NCBI GenBank assembly: GCA_009192285.1
Contig: WBVU01000009.1
Span: 1,612,001 to 1,676,000 of the forward strand
DNA length: 64,000 nt
Direction: 5' to 3'
Origin: Morchella semilibera
Lineage: Eukaryota > Ascomycota > Pezizomycetes > Pezizales > Morchellaceae
This document shows, piece by piece, positions 46,114 to 58,400 of the stretch. The notes below the pieces were generated by a model that saw only the letters and a list, made by a program, of their open reading frames with translations, ran no database searches and was not told the origin of the DNA. How positions within the stretch are numbered: the stretch's first letter is position 1; each line of letters begins with the position of its first letter. The translations under genes were made by a program, and so were the position numbers.

Positions 46114-49100
46114 TGCAATTGCTTGATAAGGGATTGAGTTTTGTTTTTTGTTTTTAGTTTTTTGTTTTTGTATGGTCTTTCTGTTGATTGAAGTCTGAAG
46201 TGTCTGATGAGTTAGAAAGAGAGGTCTATATGGTAAGGTTTATATAGCCTACTTGCAGCCCGGGGTTTATGAAAACCCGGATGCGTAACTCCGCGAAGTT
46301 AGTCAGTTCGGGTAAGGGCCCCACCATACTTCTTCTTACAGCAACTTAGCGAAGCCATTCGAAGGAGACATGGTTCTCCCGCATCATGAACCCTTGTCTG
46401 CAAAGAGTCATGAGCGAGGCCGCAACCCCAGAGAAGCTATGGGGGATTGGAGATCAACCACCATAATAGTGCTAGTGACGACTAACTCAACAGTGGAACC
46501 ACCTCTGGTCCCCATGTCTTTGCCTGTTCCCGCGATGCAGATGCATAACCTTTTGCCGAGGGGGCGGTGTGGTGGTGATAGGCTGTGACAAGTGGGCCTC
46601 TCTCCGTCGGCAGCTGTTCGTAACTACATATTTACCATTTCGAACTTTCACCTGGGTTGATGAATAACCCTTGGTGACGTTCTTCACTGATCTCATGGTT
46701 TTTGTACGGAAAGCCACAGATTGCTATTAATCAGTCCTGAGTACAACGAAAAATAAACCTTTGATGAGGTGAATGACACGCCCGCCCGAAGTAAGTAGGC
46801 CGTATACGTGCATGTAAATCAGTAGTCTTTGATGACATCACTATGAGGCTCTCTGGGGGGGGGGGGCATCAATCATCGCTTGTCACTCGGGGATGTATTA
46901 ACTACAATCTCTACATGTACCTACATACATGTAAGTTTTTAATTTATGATTTACTAGGTACATGTAGGTACATCCTTGTTTACTGGCCTGCACTCCAATG
47001 CCACAGCCACCGGCCCGAAGTGCGAGACACACGGGGTGGGGCGACTCAAGTACGTGCAATTACGGTATTCCGTTGCTTCTCTACATTGACTGTTTAAACT
47101 AATTGGCCAAAACCAACCCCGCGTATACTCGTATTTACGAGAGCGCTTCGACGGAGTTAATTAGCGTCGGCCTTCGTCCAGCACATGCTAGGAGGAATAC
47201 ATACAATGCTGTAGCTAGGTAATTGTTAATACTGTATAGAGGTCTCCAATTGACTGGACCAGACCTGACTAACATTCGGGAGTGACTGCCGGGGTTAATT
47301 ACGGTCGACAAGATTTTGTATGGGAAACCAAAAGAGGTATCTGATCAACTCCTTGCGTGTATATATATGCATCATACACCACCTCGGCGTATATTCGAGA
47401 TTGAACATACCCCCGTGAGGTTGTCTATATGTGCTTGTACTTGTAAGTTGTACATCTTAGGTACGTACGTGTTCCAGCGATATACTTGCGGGTAGACGGC
47501 GCTCTCGATCTCACGGGGGGGTGTGGGGATTCTTGGTCAGTTCCTATCCAAAGGACAGCTAAATTCACAAGAATATCCAAGCAAATTCGAGACGCCACAT
47601 AATTCCATCATCTTAAATTATATCCATTCGAAAATCGGCTTTAGTACTAGTACCTCCCGGTATTTGCAATAGAAAAGTTCGCCCGTGAGCGCGTCTACTC
47701 TCTACACTGTGGAAGGGTTTATTACATAATCCCATATGCAGATCTGGCTAGGGTACCCCACTGTGGAACCGGCGCGCCGATTATTTGTTACCCGGCCTTG
47801 GATAACAGGCCGCCCAAATAGAAAGGCTTAGAAATCACCCAACTGCGACGTAACTACATATCCACATATTCTAATATACAGACTACTAGCATTTTGATAG
47901 CGGAGAGTATGAACTATCCCCTAAGTATGTTGTGTACGCCACTCCAAGGCACACTGGAGGAGAAGAAGAACAGATCCCGGACTTGTATCGGATTGTCAAT
48001 CCTCGCCTAGCTAGGAAAACTGTATAATACAGCACTTCTGCAGCTAGACAAGGTGAGTTGAACTTGGTGCTTCAGTACAACCCGTCCGTACGGTCGTACT
48101 ACCTAAGTCCAAGTACATAGCTCATAGACAATTGGCTCAGGCGGTTTGGGGTTCTTAGGCTTAAGCGGCAGGCTAGCCCTTAAAAGGAATGGCACTGGTG
48201 AGGTTTCAAAAGGTGGTGTTGGCTAGAAATAATCATTCAACTAACAAGATTTCTTAGCTGCCCAAATCAATGTTTTGCTCAATGGTTTTGGGATGTCTAC
48301 CGCAGGGCCGGTGGCAGATCGCAAACGCCAATTCAAAAGGTACATACCTTGGGGTTTTCGTTGCTTGTTTGTCAGTGTCTTGGGCGAGGGGCGTTAGTCA
48401 GCGCTTTGTGTAACACGCTGTTTACATGTAATTATGGGCAGTCAAGCTTTCGCTAGATAGGGCACGTACTTATCGCATCGGTTTATGCATCTTTTCGGGC
48501 ATGACCCTGGGTGTAGGTATGCCGAAACTCGACGTTGCAACCTGTTCGGCATTCCCCCATGTCCGGCATACACCCATAAATGAGCCTACTGTGTGTGCGC
48601 GCAGTTTTACTCAGCCCGTATGGTTGCGGACACCTGTATCTGGTAATACAAGCAGCGTTAAGAGAGCAGTGAATACTCCAAAAATGGGTAGTAGGTACAT
48701 TCAGTTACTGCAAAGCCAAGACTGAATGTCGCAGTCTCTTACACATTCTGTTGTCCCAGCCATGAGCCATCACGACGGATCACCCCAAGAGCCGGGTGAT
48801 TTGACATGATGCAGCTCTGTGGGCATAAGGAAAGAAAAAGAAAAGAGAGATAAGACAAGACAGGGGTTGGTTCTTGCACACTCTACCTTTGGTGGATCAG
48901 TAAAATTACAGTAACAGTTGGTAGAGTAGTGAGTGATTCGCTGGATTCGCGATAGGCGAGAATCAAAGAAACCTCATCTCGTCTCGATGTCCCCTGGGGC
49001 AAAGTGTGTTTCTTGTTCATAGGTGCAACACAGCCGGCCCGATCTTATCGATAACACATGATCGACAGCCGCCACCACATCATCTGCCATTTGCCTAAGT

Positions 49101-49355
49101 CCATCATCATCATCATCATCACCCTCCGCCCCTCAATAACAATCAATAATCAACATCCTCAGTCAGTTGGGTTATAGACATCTTGAGAAAAACTACTTCA
49201 TATTACCAGGTTTGCTACTCTTGCTCTTTGGATACTTTGACGTCTTCCCCGAGTTCTCATGGATTATATATAGTATTTCAGCCTTAATTCTTCTTCCCCG
49301 GAAAAGAACCAAAACCCACCACTATCTAAACCATATCCGCTCAATCAATCTCAAA
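46114..49355. other. Intergenic, 3.2 kb; holds copy 2 of the dispersed repeat
   Basis: The longest gene-free stretch. It has TACATGTA motifs at 46.9-47.0 kb, the repeat copy at 47546-47660, a GT/AT-rich part, and a (CAT)n microsatellite at about 49107-49122 just upstream of the next gene. Short frames such as 48501-48725 have no family support. Confidence 0.5.
47546..47660 (+). repeat. Dispersed repeat, copy 2
   Basis: Starts ATCCAAAGGACAGCTAAATT and continues TCACAAGAATA, as at 5945. After a diverged middle it keeps TATATCCATT, AAATCGG and TTTAGTAC in the same order. Same orientation as copy 1. Non-coding. Confidence 0.65.
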
Positions 49356-50137
49356 ATGTCGATAAAGTAAGTTCCCACTGTATCTAAACGCCCCGAGAAG
49401 CTACTTTATTTTCTTCCTCGAGCCACAACCTAACAAAAACTCGTAAACAGCTGGGTCATGCTTGACGACAGCTCCAGAGACCTCTTCGTTAAGCTCCCCA
49501 ACGAAGATGTCCTCTACAGCTCCCCATCCCGTACCAGCTTCACCCTCACCTCTACCGGTAGCACCAAAAAGCTCTCCCTCAGCAGTACCTCAGGCATCGT
49601 CCACCTCACCAACCAACGAGTAACCCCCCCCCCTCTTTACCACTTCCCTCCAACTAACCACTGCTACAGATAGTCTACCTTCCGGCGCAGCGCACCCGCG
49701 AACTCGAGTCCTTCTCCTGTCCCATCAACCACCTCCACGACACCCATGTTGCCGCCCCCTTCTTTGGCGCGAACTACTGGACAGCTGTGGTCCAACCCGT
49801 CGCCGACGGTGGTCTGACCTCCACCACCGCCATCATCGAGCTGAAGCTCACGTTCAAGGAGGGCGGTGCGTTTGACTTCTATACGCTGTTTGAGCGTGTC
49901 AAAGAGCGTTTTCTGCAGGCGCTGGAGGCGGCGAGGGATCAGGGGCGCCCCATGGATAGCGTGCACCTACAGGAGCTACCGCCATATGAGGCGCCGCCGC
50001 CGGGTATCGATGAGCCAGGGATGGACGGCCCGGGGTCGGGGGCCGCCGCAGCAATGGGGCCGCCGCCGGGATATGAGGAGGTGCAGAGGGAGAGTGTGGA
50101 GGCGGAGATGAGGAGGCGGGCGGGTGGGGCGCGGTAG
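49356..50137 (+). CDS. UPF0664 / WBP2-like GRAM-domain protein
   Basis: Exons 49356-49366 (11 nt), 49451-49619 and 49670-50137; about 215 aa. The spliced N-terminus MSINWVMLDDSSRDL and the blocks VYLPAQRTRELESFSCPINH, THVAAPFFGANYW and LKLTFKEGGAFDFYTLFERV are those of the fungal UPF0664 family (fission yeast SPAC29B12.11c, described as stress-induced), related to animal WBP2, a GRAM-domain adaptor. The C-terminal tail has PPPY-like motifs (LPPYEAPPP, GPPPGYEEV) that in WBP2 bind WW domains, for instance of Rsp5/Nedd4-type ligases; that role here is an inference. The 11-nt first exon is required to supply MSIN; its GTAAGT donor is consensus. Convergent with POP7. Function in fungi is little known. 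Confidence 0.85.
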
Positions 50138-50709
50138 GGGGAAAGTCAGCGGCCGGGTTTGGGACGGCGGAGGTGGCGGTGTCTTTTCGGGGTGGATGGC
50201 GTTTGTCCGGTTTTTGGTTTCGTGCCGTTGAGTTAATGGGACCTGAAGACTGTTTTTTTTCTCTTCCTTCTCTTTCTTCTCTTTCTCTTCTTTTAACTTT
50301 TTTTTACATTGCTGAATGGCTTCCTGTACCTTAACTAGTTCTAGTAAACCCAGTACAGCCGACTCTCGATATAGTGATACTCGATATAGTGATATTCGCC
50401 TTATAAATGAGTCTTGCCGGTCCCAACTTGTTAGTAAAAGAGAAAACTTCGCTCTTTCTCATTTCTTATAGCTTGTTATATGGATGCCATTTTCCGGCCC
50501 CGACCTCATCACTATATAATCGGCTGTATATTTCAAAGAGCCAAAACATCATCACTACCTTTTAAGTCACAACTCACAGCCAATCATTAATTTTTATATA
50601 TACATAAGAGGCCATAAAAGGCCTCCCATTTCTCATTAACAGTGGGTTTCGCAGCCCTAGCAATATCTAAAAGAAAAAGAAAAGTAAAAATTACAAAAAA
50701 AAACACTAC
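50138..50709. other. Intergenic between convergent UPF0664 and POP7
   Basis: About 570 bases. Includes a small direct repeat, CTCGATATAGTGATA at about 50367 and again from 50382 (ACTCGATATAGTGATATTCG). No gene seen. Confidence 0.6.
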
Positions 50710-51258
50710 CTACCTAGCACTGATCACCACCTCCACAGTACTAACCCTCCTCTCCCTCGCCATATCCCCCCCTTCCACCTCATGGTCCTCATGCCCCTCC
50801 TCCTCCTCCTCCTCCTCCTCCTCCTCCTCCTCCCCTCCCTCCTTCTCCACCCCTTCCTCCACCTCCTCCTCCTCCTCCACAACCCTCACAACATCGTCAA
50901 CAACCTTAACCTCCCCCGTCCGCACCCTGACCCTGTACCCCTCCGTGAAGTACAGCGCGACCTGCAGCGCCATATCGATTGCGCGCCCCGAGGCTCTCAG
51001 CACGGCCTCCGTGGACCCCTGGGCGCCGAGATGGCTCTGCACGCGCTTGACGGCCGAGACGAAGGGCGTGCGCGTCGAGATGTAGATTGCGGGCTTTGCG
51101 GGCGGGGGCCGCAGGAGGGGTCGCTTGTGTGGGCGGTGGGCTGCGGGTGGGTGGGTGGGTTAGTGGCCGGGGTGGGGCGTGTTTTGTGAAGGAGGGGGAG
51201 GGGGCGGCTTACTGCGGGGAATGGGCGGCGCTTTGCGTTTGGTAGTGGCGGGCGGCAT
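50710..51258 (-). CDS. POP7: RNase P/MRP subunit Pop7 (Rpp20, Alba fold)
   Basis: Two exons: the first runs from 51258 to about 51213, and the second from about 51139 to 50710; about 150 aa. The start MPPATTKRKAPPIPR is joined to HRPHKRPLLRPPPAKPAIYI, then the Alba-like core STRTPFVSAVKRVQSHLG, AVLRASGRAIDMALQVALYF and YRVRVRTGEVKVVDDV. Pop7 pairs with Pop6 to bind the P3 arm of RNase P and RNase MRP RNA, so it acts in tRNA 5' processing and rRNA maturation. The C-terminal part is unusual: a run of about 30 mostly Glu residues encoded by a GAG/GAA microsatellite, followed by HEDHEVEGGDMARERR. Such an acidic tail is not part of the family core. Exon 1 limits are less sure than the core. Confidence 0.84.
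50790..50880 (-). repeat. Coding trinucleotide microsatellite (poly-Glu) in POP7
   Basis: Two long CCT/CTC runs (about 50796-50833 and 50855-50880 on the plus strand) encode polyglutamate in the C-terminal tail. Length is likely to vary between strains. Confidence 0.85.
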
Positions 51259-51872
51259 CGTGGGTGGGGTTGGTCTCTTAGAGATTTGAGAACTGGATGA
51301 CTGGGTCTGAATCTGGGGACCGGGTTTAGGTTCTTGAAAAGGTGCTTGGCGCGCGTGGATCGACGGCAGGGAATTACTTGTTTATGCATTAGTTACTTGA
51401 TGGAAACGAATGGTTTATTCATTTGTTTGGTTGGTAACACAGAACTCCCTACTAGTAGTACAAGAAGTATGAAAAGAAAGATAAATATATCCCATCCCGT
51501 TTGACTCGCACATCTCAGATGTTGATGCTCCCTTTTTTCTTTGGTTATCATGCAGAATAACTAGTCGAGTTTTCCCATGACAACCGCCGGTGTGTGTGTG
51601 CTCGTTCCAAAAGAAAACCCCAAAAGGTACTCTAACAGAAAGGGGGCATCGGCCTGTTCCATTGTTTCAACACGCCCCCCCGGCGCCCTTGAAACCATAG
51701 TAAAAATTGGAGTAACTGATGTAATAGTAAAGGATAGATAATCCTGCAAAATAATTGGTAATAATGGGTGAGGATTGTAGTAATTGTGTTGAAATATTTG
51801 TTGAAAAGAACGAATTAATAGTAAACTTTTTTTCCCCGGCAGATAGGTGAACCTCAGGTTACACGGAAATAC
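51259..51872. other. Intergenic between POP7 and the YTH gene
   Basis: About 610 bases: POP7 promoter and the 3' flank of the YTH gene (both minus strand). No gene seen. Confidence 0.6.
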
Positions 51873-54186
51873 CTAAATATGGTGCAGTTCTTCGGTGCTG
51901 CACCTCTGTTGCTCTTCGTAGCTAGATTGAAAGACACTTGAAGCGCTTGAGTAACGGCTAAAAAGTTTATAAACACTCTCTCCGGGGTTGATAAGAATCT
52001 CTTGAGTGTCACGACAATTTGTGAAAGGTTTGTTGTCATTGTTGCTGTATGATACTAGACATTAGTTGCCAAAACTGACTAAAAATTAGTAGACAGAAAA
52101 CTCACGCAACACGGAACTGACGCAGATCTCCATTTGGAATATCTTTGACATTCAACCACTTGACGCTAAAGCGACTAAACTTTCTTAGTACCTCTAACTA
52201 TAATAGTAAGACAAGAATTTAAACTCACCCTCTCCAGCGCTTATCAGACCAAATTCCAGTGTGTACTGCATGGTCAACTGCACTTGTCATCTCTGCAAGG
52301 CCACAGAACCTGCCACTATAATGATATCAGAAATCCGAGATCGGGCTTATTCATCAACCTAGGAAATAACTAACCTTCCGCTAACTGAGAAAAACAAAAA
52401 GACTGGCCCTTTGCGTGTGGGGTCACAAAATGTTCTATCAAGGCGTTTGTTTCCAAGGTCGGTAGATGTCCAGATGCCATGCTTGAGTGAGGCAAAAATA
52501 TCAAGCTCACAGTTCGATTTAATTACGAAAAATCGGCTCTATTTAAGAACATCATTTGTTAGTTATTGTGATGCACCCCCAAGCTTTTGGGCGCTATCTT
52601 ACATCTCGTGGAACGGGGCCGAGAGGAGCATTCAGGACATGGTCCATACAGGCCCATTTCTCACTGATAGCCACCCGCAACGCCTCATGGCCACGTCTAA
52701 ACCCCTTATTCTTACGCCCATCAACATCATGGGTTTGAGATTCGGGCCTAAGATTTGAATTGCTAAGAAGTTTAGGGGCAGAGTTTTCATCGACTGGACC
52801 ACGGAGAATAGGAGTGCTATTTTTTCGGTCGACCTGAGAATGCAGGTTGTGGGCGCTAGAAACCTCCTCGTACTGGCCGTGCAAGCCCTGAGTACTGCTA
52901 TGACCACGCAGGTTGTGAGTGACAGAAACTCCGCCGGATTGAGCGAGCATGCTGTGGGTGTTAGTGTTTCTGTTGAACTGGTCACGTAGACTATAAGTAC
53001 CAGAAACTCTATCTTGTGTGTCAAGAGGGTTCTGAGCGCTAGTGTTTCTCTCGAGCTGGTCACGCAGGCTGTGATTGAATTTGTCAAGCAGACTGTGAGT
53101 ACTAATATCTCTGTCGAGCTGGTCACTCGGACTATGAGCTCCAGGAGCTTTATTGAATTGGTCGAAGAGACTCTGAGTGCCGTACTTGTTCAGCTGATTG
53201 TGTAGGCTGTAAGTGCCGTTATTTCTGTCATGATCATGCAAACTTCGGGTGCTAATGGAATGGCTCAGCTTTCTAGCTCTAAGTCGCTCTTTTTGTTCAT
53301 AATTATCCAGGTCCTCAATTAACTGTTTCCCGGACATCACCTTCATGATGGTTGGATATTGCGCCTCCGGTAGAGACCCGCCCCCCAGGAATGCAGGTGG
53401 TGGAGAGGAAAGCGGAGAAGGGAGAAGAAACCGAGACTTGGTGTGATTATTGGTTGAGTATTGCCGAAGACCCTGGTCTACAAAAGCATCAACTCCCCCA
53501 GGAAACAGTGAATCCACGAAAGCTTTGTCGTTGACTTTACCAGCTTCTCTATGATTATCCAAGCTGCGATTGACCCCCTCTAGGCCAGTTTGATGTCGGA
53601 GAGGCGGGAATTCCGGTTGTATGGTAATTTTAGGAATATGAGGACTGTCTTGATTCTTATCAAAATAACGTTCTCCCGTTTCTTCATAATCGTTCCAGAT
53701 CTTGCTGGTAAATTGTTTAAGCGCAATCGTTGGGGGTTGCTCCTCATTAAACATTGGAGTCACCGTGGCGGAGTTAGCATCGTTGACAAAAAGCTTAGAA
53801 TTAGGCCTCGAGATAGGCTTCTGTAAGGACACTGGACCCTTCTCTCGTGGCATTACGCCATCATTGCCAAAGAAAGAATTGGGAGCAGACTGATAAATTG
53901 GGGAGTAAGTAGGTCCGTTTTCGAAATCGAGACCAAGATTGTGAGAGAAGGAACGGCCCCCGCTAACGAGGTCCTTGTAACTCTCCTCGTTATGTAGTTG
54001 AGAACAAGGCCTCTTGAAACTGTGGGGCTCTCCAGTGAGGTCGTAGGTGCTGGGCTTTCTGCGCAATGTCTGGTTTGGGGGAACTTCGATTAACTGGGTT
54101 CCAAATAAATTCTTGAAGTATTCGGCCTTTCGGTCTGAAGGCGACTGCCTGCGGCGAGCACCATAATTGCTCATGGCGGCCATCAT
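51873..54186 (-). CDS. YTH-domain RNA-binding protein (putative m6A reader)
   Basis: Five exons: 52603-54186, 52375-52538, 52229-52315, 52106-52174 and 51873-52044; about 691 aa. The YTH domain (about 525-665) is built from all five: SRFFVIKSNCELDIFASLKH, GIWTSTDLGNKRLD, GPVFLFFSVSGSGRFCGLAE, TGIWSDKRWRGRFSVKWLNV and NDNKPFTNCRDTQEI. The three tryptophans of the aromatic cage that holds N6-methyladenosine are present (GIW, GIWSDKRW). The long N-terminal part is disordered-looking, with MMAAMSNYGARRRQSPSDRK and, at about 310-465, an array of about-14-residue repeats containing S-L-x-x-Q (YSLHNQLNK, QSLFDQFNK, HSLLDKFNH). Related fungal proteins include Pho92 and Mmi1, which destabilise transcripts. 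A second Met codon follows the start, so the N-terminus may begin at residue 2 or 5. Confidence 0.9.
52800..53265 (-). repeat. Coding array of diverged about-42-bp repeats in the YTH gene
   Basis: About ten units, each encoding roughly xxSTHSLxDQxNRxx, cover about 155 residues. Units vary strongly but keep Ser-Leu-x-x-Gln and a following Thr/Ser-His/Tyr. On the DNA level the words CTGGTCACGCAG and CTGTGAGTRCTA recur. Confidence 0.75.
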
Positions 54187-55424
54187 GAGAAAAATTCTCA
54201 GTACAAAAAGGCTTTTCAGGATCGTGTAGATGATTGTGTGTTTTGAGGAAGGTTTTGGTGGGGTGGTTGGAGTAAGTTGGAGTTGGAGTAAGTTGGAGTT
54301 GGAGGACGGCGGTTGAAATAGCGGGTGTAGGCACTGAGAAGCCCCCTTTGGCTGATAGCGAGAAAACTAAAACCGGTGTGCAGCACGAGCTTTTGACTGC
54401 TTAGCATTACACCTACATGTACTTCCATACAGGCAGCGGTATGTTCGCAATACAGACTAGAGTTGGCCCCAGTAGTAGGCCCTATGGTATCTTCTCGAAG
54501 CCTACTTTGAGTCAAGTACATCTTGTTTCGTTGACTGCTCCCACCGCAACAAGGTCTACACACCCAAAGGAAGGCACAATGAACTTCTCTAGGCGCGCTT
54601 TTTTTAGAGCCAGTCTTTCTTCGATCTGTAAAATAGCTATGTGTGTATTATGTGTAACAGTGTTGTGCAAGTTTCCTAGCACCTGCAATCTCAAAGTGAC
54701 CCCCCAGGCCACATGTAGTGTCAGCAGCTACACGATAAACTCAAATACATCATATACGCACCCTCTATTAAATTAGCTTGAGGTGGTTTTTGCCTTGTTT
54801 GTAGATATCATACCAGTGGATTCATGGACGTTAACCAATCAGACGCCTTTCTACATATCCAGGGCGATGTCGGTCGAGCCATGCCGACAGTACACAATCT
54901 CTTATTACTTCGTGGAGACGTGAATGAGTGGCCCTTATTCGTACATACATGTACTTTATAAATTAAATGAATGACAAGCTACATGTACTTATAAAGTTAC
55001 ATGTACATGTAAGTACATGTAGGTACATGATATGTAACACACATACATGTATGTACGTACATGTAATTCCATAGGGGCCAAAATCTGTTTCCTGCCGAGT
55101 TGCCACATCTCTATCTCATACGTCCAACTTGTGACACACTGTGGGCACATGTACATGTATGTACCGAAAGCGCTCCTTCCCTATCTCTTCCTCGACTTAA
55201 CCCATACATACATGCATTTATTCTTTATTATCGCAATTCCTTCCAAAAACATACTAACCACCCCCCAGAATTCCATATCATCGATCATATACAGGTAGGT
55301 CGATACTATTGAACCTAATTGGTCCCTTCATGGCATCTTCATTCTTTTTCATATACATTCTCATTTGTATCTCTTCCTGTGTGCCCAGTATTGACTCCCA
55401 AAAACAGACCAGAGACCCCACATA
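54187..55424. other. Divergent promoter region of the YTH and HOP1 genes
   Basis: 1.2 kb with a dense cluster of TACATGTA palindromes at 54940-55080 and another at about 55148. A diverged pair TTGGAGTTGGAGTAAG is tandem at about 54268-54300. No gene seen. Confidence 0.55.
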
Positions 55425-58400
55425 ATGGCAATTGGACAGGCCCTTCTCACCAGACCCCCAAAGCTTAAGACCCCCCAGCAGCAACGGCAAGAGCAGGAGA
55501 CCAAGAGATTGGGTAGCAACACTATCATTCAGGAGCAACCATTAAAATTCGAGCAAAGTCTAGAGCTTGTTAGAACACTACTCGGCGCTTCGGTGAGCTT
55601 TTATATCTCTACATTCCTTTCAGGTAAAGGTAAAGAAACTAACAAATCGCTTAAGATTGGTTGCCTTTCTTTCCTTCGGTGGGTTTCACAGAGTAATTAT
55701 ATATATTTGGTCTTATATTTACGTTTTAACAGCGGTCTTCTTCCTGAGGAGTGCTTCGTTGAAAAGCGTTATGGGGGCAAATCTTCGGCTGCTATGAGCT
55801 ACCGCTCTTTCACTAGTGATATTGATGATGAGGCCTCTAAGAAAACTACGAGCTCTGGAACTCGAGTAAAGAGGCTGAGAAGAGGCTACTCTGGAGAAGC
55901 AGATCAACTTTTGGATTGGCTCGTATGCATGTTCCTCGATATATAAATTGTTGTCTGAATACTCACGGAAATCTTTAAAAAGGAAATTGGTATCTTTGAC
56001 GCCCTTCAGAAGGGATACCTCAAGGCCGTTCAGTTGGCCATTTATGTGGATAAAGAACACCCAGAGATTATAGTAGAATCGTATACCTTCTCTTTTTCCT
56101 ATCGTGAGAAAGAAGACGGCACATCCGCAATCAGTCTTCGGGTTACAGATATTAATGGGTGTGCGGTCACGGTGGAGGATGCAAACAAAAACCTCCAATT
56201 GATGATGAGAAGGTTGATAGTTATTACTCAGGTAAGGTCTCCCCGTTCAATACCAGTTTACCAAGGATTGACATAAACGGCTCTCTTAGAATCTCCCCCC
56301 CCTCCCTGGTATGTGACGCATTCCTCTGAAAAAAATCTTCAATGAGCCCCGTATGCTTACACATCTATCGTAGATCAACGTTGGCTTACTATCCGCCTCC
56401 ACTATCTGGACCATACCCCAAGTGATTATAATCCTCCAACATTTGTTCGTGTCTCTGCCAACTCAATTCCTCTCCAATTCGATGCAAATGATGCCAATGA
56501 GATCGAAAGGCTTGAGGTTGGAAGCCTCAATGCCGGGTTTCATGCGTTTGTACTCCAGTCTATTTACAGGTTGTGCTTTATGTTTTAACATTATTTGTTA
56601 CAGTATTTCTCTCAAAATATCAAGCGTGAACGACACCGGAAGTCAGCAACGCCCAAAGCGACGTCGTAGCTCAAAAGTTATCCGTGCAGATATAGATATA
56701 GAAACACCCTTATTCGTCACCGATCCTCCGCCAAAGATGCCCAAAGATCCCCGCAATACTACAGGAATAAACAAATTGCCAGAGAGTTTATCTAATGGTG
56801 ATGGACAAGAAAAAATCTCCAACCTGGCACCCGAAGCCAGAAAGCTTCAGAAATTTGGCAGCGGTAAAAGTGCCAAGAGAGGCCCGGTTAACCTTCCCCA
56901 AACTTCCAGAAGGGCCGGACGCAATACACAGGAGAAGATGTTCCTTCGTGGGATGCTACGTCCAACAGTTCAAGAAGATGATATCACTAACACTCAACCA
57001 CTTACTGACCCTGGAGTAAGTGATAATCAGGATAAGCAACCTTCGATGCTGCTTCCCGAGACTCAAACCGTAGACGAAACCCAAACTTCTATTCCGGCCT
57101 CTACTGGTCGTATCAATGCCCCCTCGGGGCCCGTTAGTGCAGAAGGAGAAAAACCCCTGACTTCTCGCACAAAGCAAGTCTCAATAGGAGAATCAGCAGC
57201 CACCATATCTCATCAACGTCAAAGTGCTCGTTTACTGAAAGCTAACGATCCCGAGCTACCCAATGGAACAGCAGGCACGATAAGGCTTTCAAAAGCGAAA
57301 ATAATGGAGCTAAAACTAAAAGAAAAAAAGAAAAAAGAAAAAAGCTCCTCACGAAGGAGCAGGGCTATTGAAGGAGATGAGTGGAAGAATGAAAAGCGCG
57401 AGGGCCGCATCAACTGTGAATGCGGTGATGAAAAGCCCGAAGGAGATACGATTTGCTGTGACAATTGCGATGAGTGGCAGCACACTGATTGCTATGGCTT
57501 TGTCTCCTCCCGAGATAGTCGAATACCTGATTACCATGTTTGTTATAGTTGTCTACTTGGGGCAAATGAAGGGAAGCTTCTCGAGGAAATGCGAAACATG
57601 GCCCTATTCAGACGGGCCTTGAAGACTATCTGGACTGTTGACGTTTTCCCATCATCCAACAAGGTCTTTGCCAATAGGCTTGGTATGCAGTTTTTGTCCC
57701 TTTGATATATGTACCTCTTCCTTTGATCTGTGGGTTAATGTTCGAGTGACAGGGTGTGATTTACCGACAGCGTTGCAGATTACAAAACGCTTGGAGACCG
57801 AGGGATTCATCGCCCACGATGTTTCAAAATCAAAACTTTGGAGGAAGAGGGCATACGAGACTCTGAAAACCAACGAAACAAAAACCCTCATGGCTGCTGA
57901 ATATTTTGATCCTCTGAAGAAAGTATCACATCATGTTAGTAAAATTCTTGTCCTCATGAGATGATCTCAAAACTGATACCAAAATCAAAGTTTGAAAACT
58001 CAACTGCTTCTAATACCATAAACGAACCCCTCCCTGAGGAAATGACACTGGAAGAGCCCCTCACAGAGGCATTTTTAAATTCATTGGCAGATTCCGTGAT
58101 TCAGGACTCCCAAGAGTTTGAGGGAGTCCCTAGAGAGGCTAATACCGCCCATAATCATAAAAATAATGTTCAGGTCACCGATCATGATATGGACTCTACT
58201 GCTGATGAGGAAGAGAACATGCCTATCTTGAAAAACACCCGGAAGAAGGTAACCCGCCATGATAGTGCCAAGAACAGATCTAGAAGCTCCGGTCACTCTA
58301 ATACCAAAGCAAGTGCCACTTTTAATGCTTTAAAACCAAAAAAGAAACTCCCTTTTGAAATTGCAGAATCTCCTGAGCCAATGGAAATTGACACTGTTGG

